From contig CAKAOY010000047.1 of the NCBI GenBank assembly GCA_916710115.1, positions 1 through 8,269 of the forward strand: a DNA stretch of 8,269 nt. Reading direction: 5' to 3'. The notes beneath the pieces are model-generated. The model was not told the DNA's origin. It was given only the letters and a program-made list of their open reading frames with translations, and searched no databases. Made by a program: the position numbers and the translations under genes. Origin of the DNA: an uncultured Bergeyella sp. (GTDB lineage Bacteria; Bacteroidota; Bacteroidia; Flavobacteriales; Weeksellaceae). The stretch's first letter is position 1. Each line of letters opens with the position of its first letter. Shown here in pieces: positions 1 through 7,515 of this stretch.

Positions 1-156
1 GGGCTGTTTTTTACACTTTACTTATTGTTGTGCCTACCTATCCGAAAGATTTTTGAGTGGGATGACGAGGATTTCGTATTTGCTCTGCTGTCTGCTTTTT
101 TTCCATTTGCTACAATTTGGGTGGAAAAGAAATTGGCAATTCACGATAGAGAATAA
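1..156 (+). CDS. C-terminal fragment of a DUF3817-like small integral membrane protein (5' end outside the window)
   Basis: The frame is open from base 1 to a TAA stop at 154-156 and gives the last 51 residues of a protein whose start is missing. The fragment begins GLFFTLYLLLCLPIRK, a hydrophobic helix ending in basic residues. An acidic linker (EWDDEDF) follows, then a second hydrophobic helix (VFALLSAFFPFATIWVE) and a charged tail ending HDRE. This layout matches the C-terminal half of DUF3817 (YdzA-like) membrane proteins of about 90-100 residues, in which a conserved 'AHG-LF' stretch comes just before the part seen here. The family has no established biochemical role. It lies 33 bases before the carrier gene with no recognisable promoter or terminator between them, so the two may share a transcript. 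The family call is from memory of the pattern, without a search. Confidence 0.68.
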   Translation, partial: GLFFTLYLLLCLPIRKIFEWDDEDFVFALLSAFFPFATIWVEKKLAIHDRE

Positions 157-189
157 TTTCATATTTAAATATTAATCAAACTAATAAAA

Positions 190-1677
190 ATGAAAATAAA
201 ATTTCCTACACCTTACTCTGTTTTGATGTTAGTTATCATACTTGGGGCGGTATTGACATTTGTTTTACCATCAGGGAAGTATGATACCCTTTCCTATAAT
301 GAGGAGACGAAGGCCTTTACGATTACTACGGCGGATAAGACCTATTCTATACCCGCCACGCAACAGATATTGAAGGATAAGGGGATAACGATTGCCTTAG
401 AAAAATTTACACAAGGAAAAATCAAAAAACCGATTTCTATTCCGAATACTTATAAGAGAGGTGAGCCCTCACCACAGGGGCTCGATAAGGTTCTTTTTGC
501 TCCTATAAAGGGGATTTATGAGAGTATAGATATTATCTTTTTTGTTCTTGTTTTGGGTGGGTTCATAGGTGTTTTTAATAGCTCGGGGACACTCAACGAG
601 GGGGTTGGTTATTTGGCTTATCGCTTGAAAGGTCGTGAGGGGATTCTGATAATTATCGTAACTTCTCTCATTGCCTTAGGAGGAACATCTTTTGGGTTGG
701 CGGAGGAAACTTTGGCATTTTATCCAATGTTGGTTCCTGTTTTTATGGCAGCGAGATACGACCTTATGGTACCTCTGGCGGTGATATATATAGGTTCTGC
801 TGTTGGGACGATGGTCTCTTTGATTAATCCATTTTCGGTGATTATCGCCTCCGATGCTGTGGGGGTGGATTGGACTTCGGGTATGGGGCTTCGTGCCGTA
901 GCCTTATTAGTGATGCTGGTAGTGAGTATCATTTATATAATTAGATATGCTGAAAAGGTAAAGAAAAATCCTGAACTTTCGGTGGCTTATGGAGTAAAAT
1001 TACCTAAATCATTGGAGGGAGAGGCGGTGGAAATCACCACTCTGAAGGCTTCTTCAAAGGTGCTACTTCTGGTATTTGGGATATCTTTCTTAGTGATGAT
1101 AATTGGTGTGTCTCAGTTGGGTTGGTGGTTTCAGGAGATGACGGCTGTATTTTTGGTCTCATCAGTTTTGATAGCCATTTTGCAACGAAGCGGAGAATAT
1201 CAATTTATAGATAATTTTATTAATGGAGCACGAGACTTGCTGGGGGTAGCTTTTATTATTGGGATTGCTCGCGGGGTGACTTTCATTTTGTCCGATGGGC
1301 AGGTTTCGGATACGATTTTGTATTATTCTAGTGAGATGGTTCAGGGAATGTCTCCGATGGTTTTTCTTCCTGTTTTGGCATGCGTATTTGCTGTTCTTAC
1401 TTTATTTATCGCGTCGTCTTCGGGGATGGCTACTGTTACGATGCCTATTATGGGGGCATTGGCAAAGGTAGTAGGTATTGAAGGAACAAGCGTTGTGAAT
1501 GCTTATATGATAGGAATGGGATTAATGAGTTTCCTTGCTCCTACGGGGCTTATATTGCCTTCCTTAGCAATGGTAGGCCTTAATTATAAACATTGGGTAA
1601 AATTTATAAAAAATCTGTTGTTAATTCTTTCGGGGATTGCCGTGCTGTTCCTTTGGGCAGACTATTTTATGAGTTGA
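190..1677 (+). CDS. YfcC family inner-membrane carrier (DcuC/C4-dicarboxylate anaerobic carrier superfamily)
   Basis: This 495-residue polytopic protein has the length and layout of YfcC-family carriers. One N-terminal helix (about 9-27, ending in LPSG) is followed by a hydrophilic, probably periplasmic segment (about 28-100). Many hydrophobic helices follow in two halves, separated by a soluble loop at about 253-288. Family signatures visible are GTSFGLAEET at 165-174, the re-entrant-like serine/glycine-rich stretch SSSGMATVTMPIMG at 409-422, and APTGLILPS at 450-458. Relatives in this superfamily move dicarboxylates or amino acids, and some are labelled basic amino-acid antiporters. The substrate here cannot be assigned. 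No Shine-Dalgarno sequence precedes the start, as is usual in Bacteroidota; the ATG is supported by the typical short N-terminus (KFPTPYSVL) leading straight into helix 1. Arginine codons are mixed (3 of 9 are AGA), unlike the receptor genes downstream. It ends 4 bases before rnhA, so the two are probably co-transcribed. Confidence 0.88.
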   Translation: MKIKFPTPYSVLMLVIILGAVLTFVLPSGKYDTLSYNEETKAFTITTADKTYSIPATQQILKDKGITIALEKFTQGKIKKPISIPNTYKRGEPSPQGLDKVLFAPIKGIYESIDIIFFVLVLGGFIGVFNSSGTLNEGVGYLAYRLKGREGILIIIVTSLIALGGTSFGLAEETLAFYPMLVPVFMAARYDLMVPLAVIYIGSAVGTMVSLINPFSVIIASDAVGVDWTSGMGLRAVALLVMLVVSIIYIIRYAEKVKKNPELSVAYGVKLPKSLEGEAVEITTLKASSKVLLLVFGISFLVMIIGVSQLGWWFQEMTAVFLVSSVLIAILQRSGEYQFIDNFINGARDLLGVAFIIGIARGVTFILSDGQVSDTILYYSSEMVQGMSPMVFLPVLACVFAVLTLFIASSSGMATVTMPIMGALAKVVGIEGTSVVNAYMIGMGLMSFLAPTGLILPSLAMVGLNYKHWVKFIKNLLLILSGIAVLFLWADYFMS

Positions 1678-1681
1678 AAAG

Positions 1682-2155
1682 ATGAAAATAGAGATATTTA
1701 CCGATGGAGCCTGCTCAGGAAATCCTGGTAAGGGTGGTTTTGGGGTGCTGATGCGAGTTGCAGGTACGAATTATCAGAAGACTTTTTCTCAGGGATTTCG
1801 TAGGACTACGAATAATAGAATGGAACTTTTGGCGGTAATCTTTGCACTCAATCAGCTCAAAGATGTGGGATATGAGTTGCATATCTATACCGATAGCAAG
1901 TATGTTTCTGATGCTATTAATCAAAAATGGATTTTAGGGTGGGCTAAAAGAGGCTTTACTAAGATTAAAAATCCTGATTTGTGGCGAGAATTATATGTCC
2001 TTTACCAAAGACATCAGCCTAAGTTTCATTGGGTGAAAGGGCATAATGGACATATGGAAAACGAAATGGTGGATGATTTGGCAGTAAAAGCCAGTCAATC
2101 TGAAAAATTATTGATAGATATTTTTTTTGAAAATGGTAACGATACTTTATTTTAA
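1682..2155 (+). CDS. rnhA: Ribonuclease HI
   Basis: This 157-residue protein matches bacterial RNase HI, which cuts the RNA strand of RNA-DNA hybrids in the cytoplasm (R-loops, primer remnants). The catalytic carboxylates all appear in their usual motifs: Asp8 in IFTDGACSGNPG, Glu48 in NNRMELLAV, Asp71 in YTDSKYV, and Asp131 in ENEMVDDLA. The flexible-loop histidine is His121 in WVKGHNGH. The basic, tryptophan-containing handle region of the E. coli-type enzyme is present (KWILGWAKRGF, 82-92). The length is close to that of E. coli RNase HI (155 residues), so the gene looks intact and active. The ATG lies 4 bases after the carrier stop codon, which implies translation from a shared message. 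A T8 run at 2121-2128 lies near the 3' end, but a slip there would change only the last few, poorly conserved residues. Confidence 0.95.
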   Translation: MKIEIFTDGACSGNPGKGGFGVLMRVAGTNYQKTFSQGFRRTTNNRMELLAVIFALNQLKDVGYELHIYTDSKYVSDAINQKWILGWAKRGFTKIKNPDLWRELYVLYQRHQPKFHWVKGHNGHMENEMVDDLAVKASQSEKLLIDIFFENGNDTLF

Positions 2156-2162
2156 TATGAAA

Positions 2163-2244
2163 TATTGTAAATAATATTATTGAATGATAATAAAATGTAA
2201 ATGTTAATGAGTGAAATTTTTTTTATATAAATTTTATTGTAAAT
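2163..2244. repeat. Three TGTAAAT direct repeats in the leader of the first receptor gene
   Basis: TGTAAAT occurs at 2166-2172, 2196-2202 and 2238-2244, with 30 and 42 bases between copies, close to whole numbers of helical turns. The outer two extend to an identical 10-mer, TATTGTAAAT (2163-2172 and 2235-2244). The same spacer has an inverted pair TATTAT-6-ATAATA (2175-2192) and TTAACA at 2246-2251 and 2257-2262, with a reverse copy TGTTAA at 2202-2207. These could be regulator sites, but the spacer is extremely AT-rich and chance matches are likely. Confidence 0.25.
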
Positions 2245-2256
2245 TTTAACATTATA

Positions 2257-2289
2257 TTAACAATGATTAATAAAATATATGTATATTTG
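2257..2289 (+). promoter_or_regulatory. Predicted Bacteroidota-type promoter of the first TonB-dependent receptor
   Basis: TATATTTG at 2282-2289 is an exact match to the Bacteroidota -7 element TAnnTTTG. It lies 34 bases before the ATG at 2324, leaving a short leader with no Shine-Dalgarno sequence. A TTAACA at 2257-2262, 19 bases upstream, is at the expected distance for a -33 element but matches the TTG-containing consensus only weakly. This is the only promoter-like match in the spacer after rnhA. Confidence 0.6.
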
Positions 2290-2323
2290 CCCCGAGTAAA
2301 ATTTTAATAAAATAAAATCAAAA

Positions 2324-4840
2324 ATGAAGTTATTAAGCAAATCATTACTTGCGGTTATTACAATTTCTACTGCGAGTGCTTATTATGCTCAGAGTTCTGA
2401 CAGCCTAAAAGGAGAAAAGAACATTGAAGAAGTAGTCATTACTGGTGTTGCGGATATCGCCAAAGATAGAAAGACACCTGTGGCAGTTTCTACCATTAAA
2501 GAAACGGCTATTGTAGAAAAACTAGGGAACCAAGAATTCCCAGAGGTATTAAGTTCTACTCCGTCTGTATATACTACTAAATCAGGAGGTGGTTTCGGAG
2601 ACTCTAAAATTAATATCAGAGGGTTTGGTCAAGAAAACATTGCTGTAATGGTAAATGGTATGCCGGTGAATGATATGGAGAATTCTAGGGTGTATTGGTC
2701 AAACTGGTCAGGTATTGCAGATGTAACTTCTGCTATGCAAGTGCAGAGAGGTTTAGGTTCGTCTAAATTAGCAATTTCATCAGTTGGGGGGACAATCAAC
2801 ATTGTTACAAGGTCATCAGATAAAAAGCAAGGAGGGAAAATCTCTCTTGGGGTAGGAAACGATGGATTTTTTAAAACTTTAGTTTCTTACAATACTGGTA
2901 AATCTTCTAATGGTTGGTCGTCCTCTTTGTTATTTAGTAGAACTTCTGGTGATGGTTATGTAGATGGTACTAAATACGAGGGTTATAACTACTACATTGC
3001 AGTGGGATATCAGCCAAATAAAAAACATGACTTCCAATTTACTTTCACTGGTGCTCCGCAATGGCACTATCAAAGAAGATATGCAGTGTCTATTGCTGAT
3101 GCTATTAAATATGGAGGAAGTATAGATACTCCGAATAGAAGATATAACTCGGACTGGGGATATCTGAATGGAGAAGAATATTCTGCTTATGTTAATTATT
3201 TCCACAAGCCGATTATGTCGCTAAACTGGGATTGGAAAATTAACAATGATTCTAAATTATCAACTGTGGTATATGCTTCTTTCGGTAGAGGAGGAGGAAA
3301 CCAATGGCAAGGAGGATTCAATGTAGAAGAGCGACAAAAAGATGGAACAACAAAAATGGTGAGAAAAGGATATAGCTATTTCAGAAATGCTGATGGACTC
3401 ATAGATTTTGAAGAAATTAAAAGACGCAACCAAAGTTCCGCAAAAGAACAAATCGTAAGAACAGGAAATATCAACCAACACGACTGGTATGGGTTCTTGA
3501 CTAATTTTAGCCATAAAATCAATTCTAACTGGAATTTCTCCGTAGGGTTAGATGGTAGATATTACAAAGGATACCACTACAATATCCTTAGTGATTTGGT
3601 AGGAGCATCAGGATATACTGATAAAGCAAATAAAAATTACCCTGCAGGTCGTTTGATAACTAATACTTACGAATCTACATTCTCTTGGAACCCTTTCCAA
3701 GCAAGCCACAAAGATGCTGATAGAATTGCTTGGGATAATACAGGAAATGTATTCTGGGGTGGAGTGTTCGGCCAATTAGAATATTCAAAAGACGATTTAT
3801 CTGCATTCGTTCAAGGTTCCGTATCTAATCAATCTTTCCAAAGAATAGATACCTTCATCATAGATGGAGTTACAAAATCTAAATCTGGAAAAGTGATGAA
3901 CACAAAAACTAAATATGAAAATATATTAGGATATAATGTGAAAGGAGGTGCTAACTATAACATCGACGAACATCACAATGTATTTGCCAATGTTGGATAC
4001 TACGAAAAACAACCATTCTTCAACTCTGTATATAGAAGTAACGAAAATATGGTTTCCGATGATTATAAAAACGAGAAAATCTTCGGTATTGAGGTAGGAT
4101 ATGGATTCCGTTCGTCTATTTTTGATGCTAATGTGAATTTATATAGAACATCTTGGAGAGATAGATATGACAGAAAAGGTAACCTAAGAGAAGATGCAAC
4201 AAATACAAGATACTATGCAGAACTCAATGGTATTGCAGAAATCCACCAAGGGGTAGAGGTTGATGCCGCTCTGAAATTAGGTAGAGTATTATCCGTGAAT
4301 GGTGCTTTCTCTATCGGAGATTGGTTCTATAAAGGAAATGCTGATGCTACTTTGTTTAATGAAGCAAATAATGAAGACTTCATTCCACAAGGGAAAACTT
4401 CTAATAAAATAGACCTTCTTCTTGATGGAACAAAGGTAGGAGATGCTGCTCAGATTACTGCTTCATTAGGAGTTACTGTTAATCCATTCAAAGGATTCAA
4501 ATTTGATGCAAATTGGAGATATGTAGATAGATTATATGCAAGACTTGATGTATATCAGTATAGTGATCCAAAATATGCAGAGAAAGGAAATCTTAGATTA
4601 CCAAGCTACAACTTAGTAGATTTAGGAGCTTCTTATACACTACCAATTAAGGATAAGAGAAGTTTCGTTTTCAGAGTAAATGTTAATAATGTATTTGACA
4701 CTTATTACATTGCAGACTCTTATTCAGCAATACATGTAGATGCTAAAACTACACAAACCTATAAAGGTATTGATGTGAGAAATCAAGTGAATTTTGGTTT
4801 CGGTAGAACATGGAATGCTTCTATTGGATTAAATTTCTAA
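2324..4840 (+). CDS. TonB-dependent outer-membrane receptor, copy 1 of a tandem pair
   Basis: This 838-residue protein is a full-length TonB-dependent receptor that would import a ligand across the outer membrane using energy from TonB-ExbB-ExbD. A signal peptide covers about residues 1-22 (hydrophobic core LLAVITIST, cleavage near ASAYYA-Q). A TonB-box-like stretch, IEEVVITG, is at 34-41. The plug domain spans about 45-170, with family hallmarks INIRGF, NGMPVND, QVQRGLG and SSVGGTINIVT. A long beta-barrel follows and ends in phenylalanine (ASIGLNF), the terminal signature recognised by the BAM complex. There is no N-terminal carboxypeptidase-like domain and no SusD gene beside it, so it resembles FecA-type siderophore or metal receptors more than SusC. 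The ligand is unknown. Arginine is encoded almost only by AGA, which suggests high expression. It has its own upstream promoter and a hairpin terminator 20 bases after the stop. Confidence 0.93.
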   Translation: MKLLSKSLLAVITISTASAYYAQSSDSLKGEKNIEEVVITGVADIAKDRKTPVAVSTIKETAIVEKLGNQEFPEVLSSTPSVYTTKSGGGFGDSKINIRGFGQENIAVMVNGMPVNDMENSRVYWSNWSGIADVTSAMQVQRGLGSSKLAISSVGGTINIVTRSSDKKQGGKISLGVGNDGFFKTLVSYNTGKSSNGWSSSLLFSRTSGDGYVDGTKYEGYNYYIAVGYQPNKKHDFQFTFTGAPQWHYQRRYAVSIADAIKYGGSIDTPNRRYNSDWGYLNGEEYSAYVNYFHKPIMSLNWDWKINNDSKLSTVVYASFGRGGGNQWQGGFNVEERQKDGTTKMVRKGYSYFRNADGLIDFEEIKRRNQSSAKEQIVRTGNINQHDWYGFLTNFSHKINSNWNFSVGLDGRYYKGYHYNILSDLVGASGYTDKANKNYPAGRLITNTYESTFSWNPFQASHKDADRIAWDNTGNVFWGGVFGQLEYSKDDLSAFVQGSVSNQSFQRIDTFIIDGVTKSKSGKVMNTKTKYENILGYNVKGGANYNIDEHHNVFANVGYYEKQPFFNSVYRSNENMVSDDYKNEKIFGIEVGYGFRSSIFDANVNLYRTSWRDRYDRKGNLREDATNTRYYAELNGIAEIHQGVEVDAALKLGRVLSVNGAFSIGDWFYKGNADATLFNEANNEDFIPQGKTSNKIDLLLDGTKVGDAAQITASLGVTVNPFKGFKFDANWRYVDRLYARLDVYQYSDPKYAEKGNLRLPSYNLVDLGASYTLPIKDKRSFVFRVNVNNVFDTYYIADSYSAIHVDAKTTQTYKGIDVRNQVNFGFGRTWNASIGLNF

Positions 4841-4860
4841 TCTAAAACATAAAGTAGTTC

Positions 4861-4891
4861 AAAAATCTACCTTATTAAGGTAGATTTTTTT
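4861..4891 (+). terminator. Intrinsic terminator between the two receptor genes
   Basis: A perfect 13-base inverted repeat is present: AAAAATCTACCTT at 4861-4873 and AAGGTAGATTTTT at 4877-4889, with ATT between them and the T run continuing to 4891. The GC part of the stem is modest (CTACC/GGTAG), but the perfect pairing, the T tract and the position 20 bases after the stop codon fit a Rho-independent terminator. The A/T flanks are self-complementary, so it may also work on the opposite strand. It would limit read-through into copy 2. Confidence 0.8.
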
Positions 4892-4904
4892 AATAAAAAA
4901 AATC

Positions 4905-4916
4905 TTATTGCAATAA
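4905..4916. promoter_or_regulatory. 12-base perfect palindrome upstream of receptor copy 2
   Basis: TTATTGCAATAA is a perfect palindrome that ends 17 bases before the ATG at 4934. It could be an operator controlling copy 2, but no regulator is known for this word here. No exact TAnnTTTG element was found in the 4841-4933 spacer; the nearest are TAGATTTT (4881-4888, inside the terminator arm) and TAATTTTA (4927-4934, overlapping the start codon). Confidence 0.25.
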
Positions 4917-4933
4917 TTAAACGACTTAATTTT

Positions 4934-7420
4934 ATGAATCTAAATTTTTTTAAAAAATCTGTAATTGCCTCATTTACATTTACCATAGCAGGTTCTTATT
5001 TCGTGCAAGCACAAGAAGTGGGCAACGAGAGGGATATAGAAGAAATTGTTTTGGTAGGAGTGGCGGATATTGCTAAGCACAGAAAGACACCTGTGGCGGT
5101 ATCTACTATTAAAGAGACGACTATTATAGAGAAATTAGGAAATCAAGAATTTCCTGAAATTCTTAACAATACTCCATCGGTATATGCTACCAAAGCAGGA
5201 GGAGGTTTTGGTGATTCCAGAATTAACATAAGAGGATTTAATCAAAGAAATATCGCTGTAATGGTCAATGGTATTCCTATCAATGATATGTTAAATGGTG
5301 ATGTGTATTGGTCTAATTGGACGGGAATTTCGGATGTAACATCGTCTATGCAAGTACAAAGAGGGTTGGGAGCATCCAAATTAGCTATCGTTTCCGTAGG
5401 CGGAACAATGAATATCCTCACAAGGTCAGCAGATAAGAAAAAAGGCGGAGTAGTAACCCTCGGGCTTGGTAATGATGGATACCACAAAAGCCTATTTGCC
5501 TACAATACAGGGAAAAATCTTAAAGGTTGGTCGGCATCTTTCTTAATGGCAAGAACAGCTGGTGCTTTGTATGCCGATGGGACAGATTTCGAAGGGTATA
5601 ACTATTATTTTGCCTTAGGTTATCAACCAAATAAAATTCACGACCTACAATTTACCTTCACTGGAGCTCCGCAATGGCATCACCAAAGAGGAGCAGCTCC
5701 TACTATCAACGAATATATAAATTATGGAAGTGGAGGAGATGTGCCAAATAGAAGATATAATAAAGATTGGGGATATCTAACTGATAAAGATGGTATAGCA
5801 AGAGAATATTCCTTGGCGAGAAATCATTATCATAAGCCTATCATATCCTTAAATTGGGATTGGAGAATGAACTCTCAATCTAAACTTAGCACTGCTCTAT
5901 ATGCTTCTTTCGGTAGAGGAGGTGGTACCAGAGCCAGCAATAATGGGAAAATTAGTAGAACAGCACAAGGTATCCTTGATTTTGATGCATTAGTAAGATT
6001 AAACTCACAAGCAGGAATCGTGAATGCTAATAATGGCTCTATTCGACAAGTAGGAGGAAATTCGCACGATTGGTATGGAATATTGTCCAGCTTTCAGCAC
6101 AAAATTGGTAGCAATTGGAAAATAGATTTGGGGGTAGATGGTAGATATTTCAATGGATATAGATACAATCTTGTATCCGATTTGTTAGGAGCAACAGGTT
6201 TTTTGGATAATAGTGACCTGAATAACCCAAATAGAGTAATCACAAAAGAATACGGAGCTGAGCCATCTTGGAATCCAATTGTAAAAGTGCCAAGTTCCAA
6301 AGATAGAGTAACTACCAATATAGAGCAACAAGTATTATGGTATGGTGCTTTCGGACAAGTAGAGTACTCTAATGAAAAAGTATCGGCATTCTTACAAGGT
6401 GCTGTGTCTAATCAAGGTTTTAAGAGAGTGGATCACTATATCCGAGAGGGACAATTGTCTCGTGCTACTGGTGAAGCAATGCCACAGAAAACAGACTTTA
6501 AGTATAAATTAGGTTATAATGTGAAGGGAGGTGTTAATTATAATATTAACGAGCAACACAATATATTTGCTAATGTAGGCTATTACGAAAAACAACCTTT
6601 CTTCACAGCAATATACAGAAATAGCGAAAATGCAGTATATCCTAGTGCTAATAACGAAAAAATCTTCGGTGTAGAGTTAGGTTACGGACTGAAATTAGGC
6701 GACTTAACAGCCAATGTGAATGTATATAGAACGATATGGAAAGATGTATTCACAACTTCTGGAAGAATCGTAGATACAGACCTCGCAAAAACAAGGTATT
6801 TTGCTGAAATTAATGGTATTAAAGAAATTCATCAAGGTGTAGAGATAGATGCAGAATACAAACTTGGAAAAGTACTCTCTTTCACGGGTATGTTATCTTT
6901 AGGAGATTGGTACTACAAAGGAAATGCCGAAGCTTCTACTCTAAATGGGCAAACTTATCAAGCTTATCAAGTACAAGGACAGACGGGTACCGACTTTAAT
7001 CTATACTTAGATGGTGCAAAAGTAGGAGAGTCTGCTCAATTTACGACCTCACTAGGAGCTATATTGGAGCCCGTGAAAAACTTGAAGTTTGATGCTAATT
7101 GGAGATATGTGGATAGATTATACGCTTCATTAGACCCAATGGCCTTCGTGAGTGAGTTAAAAGCAAAATTAGGCACTTTGAGATTGCCAAGCTACAACCT
7201 TTTAGATTTAGGCTTGTCCTATAAATTGAATATTGGTAATGGGCAATCTTTTACATTGAGAGGTAATGTGTATAATGTATTTGATACAATCTATATCGCT
7301 GAATCAAGGACAAATATCCACGCTGATGGTACGCCTTCTTATAAAGGAATCAACAAGAAAAACCAAGTATTCTTTGGTTATGGTAGAACTTGGAGTACTT
7401 CGTTATCATTCAATTTCTAA
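4934..7420 (+). CDS. TonB-dependent outer-membrane receptor, copy 2 of a tandem pair
   Basis: This 828-residue receptor is a paralogue of the gene just upstream. The signal peptide is about residues 1-26 (core VIASFTFTIAG, cleavage likely VQA-Q). The TonB-box-like stretch is IEEIVLVG at 35-42, and the plug spans about 45-172 with INIRGF, NGIPIND and QVQRGLG. The barrel shares marked words with copy 1, including TGAPQWH (243-249) and NWRYVDRLYA, and ends in phenylalanine (SLSFNF). By hand alignment, 105 of 130 residues of the plug region (copy 2 residues 43-172) match copy 1. The segment after GRGGG (332-377) is 46 residues against 60 in copy 1 and is largely unalike, as expected for an exposed loop. 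No strong promoter precedes it, so it may depend on read-through past the terminator or on a weak local promoter. No SusD partner follows. The ligand is unknown. Confidence 0.93.
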   Translation: MNLNFFKKSVIASFTFTIAGSYFVQAQEVGNERDIEEIVLVGVADIAKHRKTPVAVSTIKETTIIEKLGNQEFPEILNNTPSVYATKAGGGFGDSRINIRGFNQRNIAVMVNGIPINDMLNGDVYWSNWTGISDVTSSMQVQRGLGASKLAIVSVGGTMNILTRSADKKKGGVVTLGLGNDGYHKSLFAYNTGKNLKGWSASFLMARTAGALYADGTDFEGYNYYFALGYQPNKIHDLQFTFTGAPQWHHQRGAAPTINEYINYGSGGDVPNRRYNKDWGYLTDKDGIAREYSLARNHYHKPIISLNWDWRMNSQSKLSTALYASFGRGGGTRASNNGKISRTAQGILDFDALVRLNSQAGIVNANNGSIRQVGGNSHDWYGILSSFQHKIGSNWKIDLGVDGRYFNGYRYNLVSDLLGATGFLDNSDLNNPNRVITKEYGAEPSWNPIVKVPSSKDRVTTNIEQQVLWYGAFGQVEYSNEKVSAFLQGAVSNQGFKRVDHYIREGQLSRATGEAMPQKTDFKYKLGYNVKGGVNYNINEQHNIFANVGYYEKQPFFTAIYRNSENAVYPSANNEKIFGVELGYGLKLGDLTANVNVYRTIWKDVFTTSGRIVDTDLAKTRYFAEINGIKEIHQGVEIDAEYKLGKVLSFTGMLSLGDWYYKGNAEASTLNGQTYQAYQVQGQTGTDFNLYLDGAKVGESAQFTTSLGAILEPVKNLKFDANWRYVDRLYASLDPMAFVSELKAKLGTLRLPSYNLLDLGLSYKLNIGNGQSFTLRGNVYNVFDTIYIAESRTNIHADGTPSYKGINKKNQVFFGYGRTWSTSLSFNF

Positions 7421-7445
7421 TCTAAATGATAGATAAAATCAGAAT

Positions 7446-7475
7446 TCCCATCTCAGCCGAGGTGGGATTTTTTTT
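7446..7475 (+). terminator. Intrinsic terminator after the receptor pair
   Basis: A GC-rich stem TCCCATCTC (7446-7454) pairs with GAGGTGGGA (7459-7467) around an AGCC loop, with one T-G wobble, and is followed directly by eight T residues (7468-7475). It lies 25 bases after the stop codon of receptor copy 2. This is the best-formed Rho-independent terminator in the window. Confidence 0.9.
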
Positions 7476-7476
7476 G

Positions 7477-7484
7477 TATCTTTG
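7477..7484 (+). promoter_or_regulatory. Predicted -7 promoter element for the small membrane protein gene
   Basis: TATCTTTG is an exact match to the Bacteroidota -7 consensus TAnnTTTG and lies 31 bases before the ATG at 7516. It starts one base after the T tract of the preceding terminator, so its -33 region would fall inside the terminator hairpin. No TTG-like -33 element is visible there. Confidence 0.6.
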
Positions 7485-7515
7485 CCCGCGATACATAAAC
7501 GATAAAATTTAGATA

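Noticed and set aside
162..176. Promoter for the YfcC-family gene in the 33-base gap after the DUF3817-like gene (TATTTAAATA palindrome)
   Set aside because: No TAnnTTTG match is present and the palindrome is A/T only; shared transcription with the upstream gene explains the gap better.
2121..2128. T8 run near the 3' end of rnhA as a phase-variation tract
   Set aside because: It is short for a slippery tract in such AT-rich DNA, and a shift would alter only the last few, poorly conserved residues after all catalytic motifs, so there is no clear switching effect.
2324..7420. SusC/SusD-type glycan utilisation locus
   Set aside because: Neither receptor has the N-terminal carboxypeptidase-like domain of SusC, no SusD lipoprotein gene is adjacent, and no glycoside hydrolases are present.
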